DNA of 11,094 nt from a bacterium. GTDB lineage: Bacteria; Bacillota; Clostridia; Oscillospirales; Acutalibacteraceae. Positions 1 to 5,547 of this stretch are shown piece by piece. The position numbers were made by a program, and so were the translations under genes. The stretch covers positions 1-11,094 of the forward strand of contig JAHKZS010000201.1 of the NCBI GenBank assembly GCA_020626545.1, read 5' to 3'. The notes below the pieces were generated by a model. That model was not told the origin of the DNA and did not search any database. It was given only the letters and a program-made list of their open reading frames with translations. Positions within the stretch are counted from its first letter, which is position 1; each line of letters begins with the position of its first letter.

Positions 1-31
1 CAAACTATTTTATAAAATTGCGGAAAATGAG

Positions 32-70
32 AAATCCGAAACAGTCACCTAAGATGACGATTTCGGATTT
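32..70 (-). terminator. Probable intrinsic terminator after the tRNA gene
   Basis: A perfect 10-bp inverted repeat (32-41 with 61-70) encloses a second 6-bp helix (GTCATC/GGTGAC on the minus strand, one G-T pair, 3-base loop). On the minus strand the stem ends in TTT, followed by CTCATTTTCC, so the U tract is modest. It starts 10 bases after the CCA end of the tRNA, which fits release of the tRNA transcript. It may also act in the other direction on transcription entering from outside the window. Confidence 0.55.
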
Positions 71-79
71 GCTCTGTTT

Positions 80-156
80 TGGTGGGCCATCAGGGACTCG
101 AACCCCGGACCGATCGGTTATGAGCCGATAGCTCTAACCAACTGAGCTAATGGCCC
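80..156 (-). tRNA. tRNA with CAT anticodon, probably tRNA-Ile2 (lysidine type)
   Basis: The minus strand folds into a complete 77-nt cloverleaf: 7-bp acceptor stem GGGCCAT/ATGGCCC, D-arm GCTC/GAGC, anticodon stem ATCGG/CCGAT with loop CTCATAA, T-arm CGGGG/CCCTG with loop TTCGAGT, discriminator A and an encoded CCA. The anticodon is CAT. It is not the initiator, because the anticodon stem lacks the three GC pairs and the acceptor is fully paired. The D-arm, the loop sequence CTCATAA and the C4-G69/C5-G68 acceptor pairs resemble bacterial tRNA-Ile2, whose C34 is changed to lysidine by TilS so that it reads AUA. Firmicute elongator tRNA-Met usually has a different acceptor (GGCGGNG). Automatic tools may label it tRNA-Met. 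That it is a CAT tRNA is certain; the Ile identity is inference. Confidence 0.93.
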
Positions 157-178
157 GTAGCTAGTTTGCGCAAGGTTT

Positions 179-207
179 ATTATATCAATTTATTTGATAA
201 ATGTCAA
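179..207 (-). promoter_or_regulatory. Consensus sigma-A promoter of the tRNA gene
   Basis: On the minus strand TTGACA (202-207) is followed by a 17-base spacer and TATAAT (179-184), a perfect match to the vegetative consensus. Transcription would start near 172, leaving about 16 bases before the mature tRNA 5' end at 156. Such strength is usual for stable RNA genes. Confidence 0.9.
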
Positions 208-247
208 TATTTACTTTTATCTTTTGTGTATCTTAAGTCATAAACAT

Positions 248-277
248 AAAATACCGCAGGAAAACCTGCGGTATTTT
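248..277. terminator. Strong intrinsic terminator after the surface-protein unit
   Basis: A perfect 13-bp stem (248-260 with 265-277) closes a 4-base AAAA loop, with a GC-rich core (CCGCAGG) and A/T-rich ends, so either strand has a terminal T run. It lies 21 bases beyond the stop codon at 299 and should end the minus-strand transcript of the two secreted-protein genes. It also keeps that transcript out of the tRNA promoter. Confidence 0.9.
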
Positions 278-298
278 CAATTATAAGATATTTACTTA

Positions 299-1552
299 TT
301 AGCCTTCTTCGGCTGCCCACTGTGCCTGATATTTAAAAGCGGGGTCTTTCATATCGGCGGTAAAGCTCTTCCAGCTGTCGCTGAAGATATACCATTTTCC
401 GTCGATGGAATCCTGATAAACCTGAATGATACGCTCTGTATCAGCGCCTTTGAAACGGGATACGATTTTATAAATCTGCGTCTGGTACTGGTTAGATGTC
501 TGAGAAGCGTATACATAGTCCTCTAATGTAACTGTAAGAGGTTCGCTCGGAGTGTAGCCGTTAGCGGGCTCAGCGCCGTCGAAGTAAGCGTTTCCTACAT
601 ACTTGTACTTATACATCTTGTTTAAGTTATCCTTTAGAGCGCTTCTGCTGTAGTTGTTGAAGGAGTCAAGATTCAGAATCTTTGTTGTCGGGGATTCGAA
701 AAGCTCCTCCATCATATCGAAGCATACATCGGGGTTCTTGGGGTCGTAAGCTCGAAGAGCCGCGAAGTAAAGCGCTACAACCTCAAAGCGGCCCTTAGCT
801 TTATCTCCTGCCTCTACAGCGGCGTCAACCTTGTTGGGAAGCATATCGTCCGCGCGGTGAACTTGCTTTAATTCCGCGACATTAGCGGGAGTATAGTTGA
901 ATACTGATGAAGCCTGATAAAGAGGAATGTCTACAACAGTTTCCTCGCCGTTCTGGTTGCCCGAGGAGCCTTTGCGGGAAATTTCCTTTAGCGTGGTGTT
1001 TAGCGTAATATCTCTTACAACCGGGGCGGGTTGTGTTGCCGGTTCGGTCGGAGACTGAGTCGCGGGTTCTGTAGGAGTTACGGGAGTAGGATCTACAACA
1101 GGGTTTGTCGGATCAACAGGGTTAACAGGATCAACTTCAGACGGCTGTGTCGGAGTTGACGGCTTGGGAGCGGAAGCTTTCTTAACTGTAACGGTTAACT
1201 TAGCCTTTACGCTCTTGTTCTTTTTGTTCTTAGCCTTAGCGGTAACGGTAATAACAGCTTTACCCGCCTTTTTAGCGGTAACCTTAATCGAGCTTCCGCT
1301 GACCTTTACAGCCGCTACAGCTTTTTTGTCTGATTTAGCTGTAAATTTTTTCGAAGCCTTTCCGCTTACCTTAACTGTTACCTTGAAAGATTTTGTAACG
1401 GTCTTTTTGGAAGCGGGGATTGTGATAGTAGTTTTCTTTGTAACGCTTATAGATTTTACGAACTTTTTAGCCTTAGCCTCTACGGAAAGAACCATAGTTG
1501 AAGCAACTAAAAGCATACAAAGAACTACGCTCAATAATTTTTTTAGTTTCAT
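299..1552 (-). CDS. Secreted protein: lysine-rich Ig-like domain, Pro/Thr linker, clostridial C-terminal domain
   Basis: 417-residue exported protein of unknown function. Residues 1-26 form a Sec signal peptide (KLKK start, hydrophobic core, cleavage likely after VEA). Residues 30-124 are a Lys/Val/Thr-rich Ig-like domain of the bacterial Big_2 type, with alternating strands such as KAGKAVITVTAKA. Residues 126-180 are a Pro/Thr linker with DPVNPVDPTNP and TEPATQ repeats. Residues 181-417 form a separate globular domain with RAYDPKNPDVCFDMMEEL, YFDGAEPANGYTPSEP, GADTERIIQVY and DGKWYIFSDSW. This pattern recalls a domain common in Ruminococcus-like secreted proteins (I believe DUF6935, from memory). 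No LPXTG, SLH or dockerin motif is visible, so retention may be by charge or by the Ig-like domain. The start follows AAAGGA at 8 bases. It lies 51 bases after the gene ending at 1604, with no clear promoter or terminator between, so co-transcription is likely. Confidence 0.9.
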   Translation of the reverse strand: MKLKKLLSVVLCMLLVASTMVLSVEAKAKKFVKSISVTKKTTITIPASKKTVTKSFKVTVKVSGKASKKFTAKSDKKAVAAVKVSGSSIKVTAKKAGKAVITVTAKAKNKKNKSVKAKLTVTVKKASAPKPSTPTQPSEVDPVNPVDPTNPVVDPTPVTPTEPATQSPTEPATQPAPVVRDITLNTTLKEISRKGSSGNQNGEETVVDIPLYQASSVFNYTPANVAELKQVHRADDMLPNKVDAAVEAGDKAKGRFEVVALYFAALRAYDPKNPDVCFDMMEELFESPTTKILNLDSFNNYSRSALKDNLNKMYKYKYVGNAYFDGAEPANGYTPSEPLTVTLEDYVYASQTSNQYQTQIYKIVSRFKGADTERIIQVYQDSIDGKWYIFSDSWKSFTADMKDPAFKYQAQWAAEEG

Positions 1553-1603
1553 AATAATTTTCCTTTCTTTCTTTATTACAGAAGCGTTAATGCGCTCCTT
1601 AAT

Positions 1604-3841
1604 TTACTTAATTTTAATCTTGACGGTTTTTGTGACGGTTTTATCCTCGTAGTTTTTACCGCCTTTTACGGTTATTTTTAGCTTAATCTTATAGGTGCCT
1701 TTTTTATAATTGCCCTTTTTAAGCTTAATTGCTCCGTTTTTCTTAGTTACGGTAATCTTTTTATAGATTTTAGAGCTTGTGCCATTTTTCACCTTGGCAA
1801 CCGTTATTGTACCCTTAGCGTTTTTAATGGTTAAGGGTTTAGTTGTAACGGCTTTTTTCTTGAGAGCTTTAATCTTAACGGTCTTTGTTTTAGCGGTGAA
1901 CTTTACGGGGTTTTTGGCGGGTACGATATTGAATGTAGTTGAACCCAGACCCTCGTACTTGCCTATGAACTCAACGTCAACAACATACTCGCCCGCGTTT
2001 ACCGCGTTCGGATAATTGATAATGTAGTCCTTTTCGATTTGCAGGTCTTTTCCCGCGGAATCCTGTACCGTAACAGCAGGCTTAACAGCCTTTCCGGTAT
2101 AAGCAACTTTCCATTTTTCGATTGAAACGGTGTCTACCTTATCTATAACTTTTGTTTCGATATGCGACGGGTCGTCGAAACATTCGCGGATCATTTCGCC
2201 GTCCTCATCCATAGTGGCGGCTTTTTTAACTATCCATTCGCCCCAGTTGTGAGTATGCTCGGCGGGTTCGGTAGTTTCCTGAGGAGCGGTAGTTTCTTCG
2301 GGAGCTGTTGTGGGTTCCTCGGGGGCTTTAGTTGTTTCTTCGGGTGCGGTGGTCGTTTCTACAGGCTCAGAGGTTGTGCTGAAATCACAGCTTATGAGCA
2401 GACAAGCAGTTTCACTAAATCCTGTTACCGTAGATATGTTAGAGGGCTTGCCGTTGATTGAAGCTGTAGGATTATCGAAGGCATAGCCGTCTTTTGCCGT
2501 AACCTTAATCCTTGCGGAATAAGTCTTATCCGCGGCGAATTTATCAGAACCGAGCATCATAAAGTATCCGTCGGTCTTATCATACCATGATACGCTTTCG
2601 ATATCGAAGCCCTCGGAGGCGGAAGCTTTGGTGTTAGCGGTTTTTCCGATTTCTGGAGCGTTGACTCCGGTGACAGCAATATTGCTGATTTTGCCTCCTT
2701 CGCTTTTTTCGGGAAGCGTCGGAAAATCATAGCGGATTCGAATAGTCTCCTCGGGATTATAATCACCGAGAGTTTGGGTTTCGGCATAGTTACCGTTTAC
2801 CGTGGCTGTAACATCAGACGTACTGCCGGCATCAACAGAAAACTTATAACCTTCTTTGACTGTTATCATAAAGTAAGCGCTGTATGTTTTTCCTGCTTCG
2901 AATTTATCTCCGGCTTTAAGAGTATAGCTATCGGCATAACAATACCAGTCAACCTTATTATTCCTTACCGTGAAGCCGTCGCTCGATTTAAAGGTGAATA
3001 CAGCTTCCTCGCCAGCGACAGGCGCCGATACATCTGTAAAATCAACATTTGTGATAAATTGAAACGGCACGGTTTCGGGAATATCGCTTGTGGTGAAGCT
3101 GTAGTTTACACAAATTCTTTCATATTTGTTGGAACCTGAAACTGCGTAAACTTTAGCTTCTTCTCCGTTTAAGGTTGCATTGATACTGTCGCTGAATTCA
3201 TATCCGTCCTTAGGTTCAAGGTAAAGCCTCGCGGTATAAGTTGTGTTAGCGTTAAACGCCGAGTTCTTAGATTGAATATAGTCGTTAGGTAAACGCCACT
3301 CAAAAGCGGTTACGCTGTAATAAGGATTTTCGTCGTAGGTATATACAGGTAACTGACCTGCTATAGGCGCGGATATACCCGAAACGTTAACGGAGGTGAG
3401 GGCTGTGTTCTTAGCTTTGGCGGTAAACTTCAGCGATAAGTTTACAAACTCCTCAGGGGATTCCATAGTAACTTTCCCGACAGAAACAGCTTTTCCGTTG
3501 ATTGTAGCGGCAATTTTCGTGTAATCAATGAAGTTGTAGCCCGAGCTCGCCTGAACGTTGATGTTCACTTCGTACTCGTTACCGGCTATAAAGGTGTCGT
3601 CGCTTTGCATCCACTTATTATTCGCGCAATCGTACCACGATATATGGGAAATTTCGCAGCCGCTTGTATTATTTCTGGCGTTTGTGTCAGGGGTTTGACC
3701 TGCGGAGGGTTCAAATACTCCTGTAATCCTGATTGATGAAATTGTTTCGATTGTGTCCGCTGAAACCTGAACCGCGGCGAATACGCTTAAAAGCATAAGT
3801 ACAGCCAAAACAACGCTTGTTGTATTTCTTAAAGCTTTCAT
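1604..3841 (-). CDS. Large secreted multi-domain surface protein with four Ig-like repeats
   Basis: 745-residue exported protein of unknown role. Signal peptide residues 1-28 (cleavage near VSA). Four divergent repeats of about 100-110 residues follow (about 34-141, 147-250, 262-374, 384-487). Each has V-x-G/D-x-x-AP-x-AG near the start, an aromatic W-Y or W-R in the middle, F-x-A-x-x-x-Y, then GY-x-F and a late NG. Residues 488-528 are a Thr/Glu/Pro linker. Residues 529-567 are a small HTHNWGEW module with a C...DPSH end. Residues 570-640 resemble the YTGKAVKPAV Ig-like module of Gram-positive surface proteins. Residues 645-745 are extremely Lys-rich beta sequence (KIKLKITVKGG). No LPXTG or membrane anchor is visible at the C-terminus. 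The start follows a perfect AAGGAGG at 5 bases. It is first in a probable two-gene unit with the gene at 299-1552. An adhesion or matrix role is inference from architecture only. Confidence 0.9.
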   Translation of the reverse strand: MKALRNTTSVVLAVLMLLSVFAAVQVSADTIETISSIRITGVFEPSAGQTPDTNARNNTSGCEISHISWYDCANNKWMQSDDTFIAGNEYEVNINVQASSGYNFIDYTKIAATINGKAVSVGKVTMESPEEFVNLSLKFTAKAKNTALTSVNVSGISAPIAGQLPVYTYDENPYYSVTAFEWRLPNDYIQSKNSAFNANTTYTARLYLEPKDGYEFSDSINATLNGEEAKVYAVSGSNKYERICVNYSFTTSDIPETVPFQFITNVDFTDVSAPVAGEEAVFTFKSSDGFTVRNNKVDWYCYADSYTLKAGDKFEAGKTYSAYFMITVKEGYKFSVDAGSTSDVTATVNGNYAETQTLGDYNPEETIRIRYDFPTLPEKSEGGKISNIAVTGVNAPEIGKTANTKASASEGFDIESVSWYDKTDGYFMMLGSDKFAADKTYSARIKVTAKDGYAFDNPTASINGKPSNISTVTGFSETACLLISCDFSTTSEPVETTTAPEETTKAPEEPTTAPEETTAPQETTEPAEHTHNWGEWIVKKAATMDEDGEMIRECFDDPSHIETKVIDKVDTVSIEKWKVAYTGKAVKPAVTVQDSAGKDLQIEKDYIINYPNAVNAGEYVVDVEFIGKYEGLGSTTFNIVPAKNPVKFTAKTKTVKIKALKKKAVTTKPLTIKNAKGTITVAKVKNGTSSKIYKKITVTKKNGAIKLKKGNYKKGTYKIKLKITVKGGKNYEDKTVTKTVKIKIK
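2258..2374 (-). repeat. Degenerate Thr/Glu/Pro linker repeat inside the large surface protein
   Basis: This part of the surface-protein gene encodes residues about 490-528, a run of imperfect copies of TTAPEE/TTKAPEE/TTAPQE. On DNA level it is a series of similar 15-21-base units, so copy number could vary by slippage. It separates the Ig-like repeat block from the C-terminal modules and is probably extended and flexible. Confidence 0.75.
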
Positions 3842-3882
3842 AATAACCTCCTTATTTTAGATTATACTATTACCTATATACT

Positions 3883-3911
3883 ACCATAATTTAAAGTAGC
3901 TATGTTAACAA
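3883..3911 (-). promoter_or_regulatory. Possible promoter of the surface-protein unit
   Basis: On the minus strand TTGTTA (3906-3911), a 17-base spacer and TATGGT (3883-3888) lie about 40 bases before the start at 3841, leaving room for the AAGGAGG ribosome binding site. The -10 is poor. A perfect TATAAT at 3851-3856 is closer to the gene, but its start point would fall about three bases before the ATG and exclude the SD, so I prefer the upstream pair. Confidence 0.35.
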
Positions 3912-3951
3912 ATTTTTCGCTGCCGATTTATACAATATTAACAAATAAATA

Positions 3952-3975
3952 GCGGTAAAGCTAATGCTTTACCGC
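3952..3975 (-). terminator. Intrinsic terminator of the OFA-type transporter gene
   Basis: A perfect 10-bp stem (3952-3961 with 3966-3975) has a 4-base loop. On the minus strand it is followed by the T-rich TATTTATTTGTT. It lies 30 bases after the transporter stop codon and insulates the downstream surface-protein unit. Confidence 0.85.
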
Positions 3976-4005
3976 CGTTCCGAGTATCCTATTTTTTCAT
4001 AAGAC

Positions 4006-5256
4006 TTATTTATTCTTAGCCTTTTTACCTACCATTGTAATACATACAACCAACGCTACCGCGTAAAGAACCGCAATCGCGATTAAAACGATATTGTAGT
4101 TGTTGTTTGTATTCTTTAAAATAAGCTCGCTCATATTGTTGCCCGTAAGTCCCGCGATAGCCCAAGCCGAAAGAGCCAGTCCGTGGATTTTACTGATTCT
4201 GTCCATACCGAAGCGTTCGGATAAGAGTGCGGGTAAGGTCGAGAATCCTCCGCCGTAACCGAGGTTAACGATAAGCAGAAGCGCTATTACAATTACGCCG
4301 ATAATTATAGCGTTTGTGCCGCTTCCGGGCGAGATAGCGCCTGTGAAGAAAGCGAGAGCCGAAATCGCGATACAGCTTATAAAGATAATCTTATAAACGG
4401 TATTTCTCTCTTTCATCTTATCGGAGATAGACGAATAACCGATTCTTCCTAAAGCGTTGAACGCCGCCGTAACGGAGGGAACAATACCGATTATAGCGGT
4501 AAGCGCCAGCGAAGCCGCGAATACTGTTTTAAGAATCTGAGTTTCGTAGGTGATAAGAGCTAAACCGCAGTGGATGTTGATAAAGAACATAATCCAGATT
4601 CCGACAAAGGTTTTGTCCTTGAACATCGAAAGCGGCTTAAAGTCAGAGCCCGCAGCGTCGGGTTCAACCCATCCGTCAGGCTTCTTGAGAAGAAGATGCC
4701 CCATAAACATAATCACGAAGTAAGCCGCTCCGAGAATATAGAACATATTCGCGATACCGAGGCTGTCCTTGATAGCCATCATAACGGGAGTGGCAATCGC
4801 CTTAGCGAGACCAAATCCCATAATCGAGATACCTGTCGCTAAACCTTTTCTGTCCGAAAACCAGAGCATAAGCGTTTTTACGGGAGTTAAGTAGCCTATA
4901 CCGAGTCCGATACCCATTATACATCCGTAGCAAAGGTAAATTCCTATAATCGCCGTAATGCCCGAAGTAAACTGGATAAAGAAGCCTGTTCCGATCATAC
5001 CGAGCGAGAAGCAGATACAGGAGATAAGCGAGGACTTATGTATATCGCGTTCTACCAACTTTCCTACGAACGCCGCCGACATTCCGAGAAAGAATATCGC
5101 GAGCGAAAATGCCCAGCCTACCGAGAACGCGTCCATACCGATTTTTTCGGCGACAGCTTCTTTAAAGGTAGACCAACAGTAAACCGTGCCTACAGAACAG
5201 TGAATTAAAAGCGCGGGGACCGCGGCTCTCATCCACTTGTTGTTGAGAAAGTTCAT
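4006..5256 (-). CDS. OFA (oxalate/formate antiporter) family MFS transporter
   Basis: 416-residue inner-membrane transporter with about twelve hydrophobic segments in two halves and short termini. Family marks: YCWSTF at 26-31, GKLVERDIHK (motif A position) at 65-74, GIGLGIGYLTPVKTLMLWFSD at 115-135 followed by RKGLATGISIMGFG, and a second motif A, GRIGYSSISDK, at 270-280. These fit the oxalate/formate antiporter group of the major facilitator superfamily, which exchanges or symports small carboxylates. The substrate cannot be read from sequence. OxlT uses an Arg in helix 8 and a Lys in helix 11; the predicted helix 11 here (about 357-377) has no Lys, so oxalate transport should not be assumed. 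The length is typical. The start follows AAAGGGG at 8 bases. The gene has its own promoter and terminator and appears monocistronic. Confidence 0.92.
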   Translation of the reverse strand: MNFLNNKWMRAAVPALLIHCSVGTVYCWSTFKEAVAEKIGMDAFSVGWAFSLAIFFLGMSAAFVGKLVERDIHKSSLISCICFSLGMIGTGFFIQFTSGITAIIGIYLCYGCIMGIGLGIGYLTPVKTLMLWFSDRKGLATGISIMGFGLAKAIATPVMMAIKDSLGIANMFYILGAAYFVIMFMGHLLLKKPDGWVEPDAAGSDFKPLSMFKDKTFVGIWIMFFINIHCGLALITYETQILKTVFAASLALTAIIGIVPSVTAAFNALGRIGYSSISDKMKERNTVYKIIFISCIAISALAFFTGAISPGSGTNAIIIGVIVIALLLIVNLGYGGGFSTLPALLSERFGMDRISKIHGLALSAWAIAGLTGNNMSELILKNTNNNYNIVLIAIAVLYAVALVVCITMVGKKAKNK

Positions 5257-5286
5257 TTGTATTACCCCTTTATTAAATTACATTTA

Positions 5287-5316
5287 ATTTTACCATATTA
5301 AAGAGGTCTTTTTCAA
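5287..5316 (-). promoter_or_regulatory. Sigma-A promoter of the OFA-type transporter
   Basis: On the minus strand TTGAAA (5311-5316, five of six consensus bases), an 18-base spacer and TAAAAT (5287-5292) preceded by TGG, giving an extended -10. The start point would be near 5280, about 24 bases before the ATG. No obvious operator palindrome overlaps it. Confidence 0.75.
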
Positions 5317-5433
5317 TTCGCTTGTTAGTAGACTTTTTGGTTATAGTAGTGTTGTTTTTAGTTATTATGCACAATATATGGTGGTAGGGCAGTTCTTCAT
5401 CACTATATTTTGTTAAAAAATTGACATGCTTCG

Positions 5434-5502
5434 CTAATTAACGCTTAGAATACACATGAAAAATACCGAAAAAATAAACCCGATTATGATTCCGAAAAAC
5501 AT
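5434..5502 (-). CDS. Tiny ORF for a 22-residue membrane peptide, DUF3789-like
   Basis: A 22-codon ORF with ATG at 5500-5502 and TAG at 5434-5436. The peptide starts MFFGIIIGF and ends FFMCILSVN, so nearly the whole length is one hydrophobic segment. GAGGTGA (5507-5513) is a strong SD 4 bases before the ATG, better than that of the upstream protease gene. Glycines four residues apart and an M-C-x-L near the end resemble the very short DUF3789 proteins of Clostridia and their mobile elements, as I remember that family. The SD lies in the stem, and the ATG in the loop, of the hairpin that also looks like the protease terminator. Expression would therefore depend on read-through and on opening of the hairpin. 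It could be chance, since short hydrophobic ORFs arise easily in AT-rich DNA. Function unknown. Confidence 0.4.
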   Translation of the reverse strand: MFFGIIIGFIFSVFFMCILSVN

Positions 5503-5522
5503 CGAATCACCTCGGGTTTATT
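5473..5522 (-). terminator. Terminator-like hairpin after the HtrA-like protease gene
   Basis: On the minus strand an 11-bp perfect outer stem (AATAAACCCGA, 5512-5522, with 5473-5483) and a 7-bp inner stem (5504-5510 with 5486-5492, one G-T pair) enclose an 11-base loop. The 3' arm runs into TTTT and then TATTTTT. It starts 26 bases after the protease stop codon. The inner stem and loop contain the SD and ATG of the tiny ORF at 5434-5502, so the same element may work as terminator and translation gate. Confidence 0.75.
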
Positions 5523-5547
5523 ATTATCATGATTTATTAATTTATAC

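Noticed and set aside
1164..1652. Plus-strand 162-codon open frame with hydrophobic content
   Set aside because: It is antisense to the lysine-rich Ig-like domain; Lys/Thr/Val codons read backwards give Phe/Leu/Val-rich frames. It has no SD or promoter.
3851..3856. Perfect TATAAT before the large surface-protein gene on the minus strand
   Set aside because: Its start point would fall about three bases before the ATG and leave out the strong AAGGAGG, and there is no -35 at the right distance.
5421..5451. Perfect TTGACA on the plus strand with TTAGAA or TAGAAT 18-19 bases on, a possible small or antisense RNA promoter
   Set aside because: The -10 is weak and the spacing long. The following hairpin (5473-5522) has a poor T tract in this direction, and no SD-led ORF follows.
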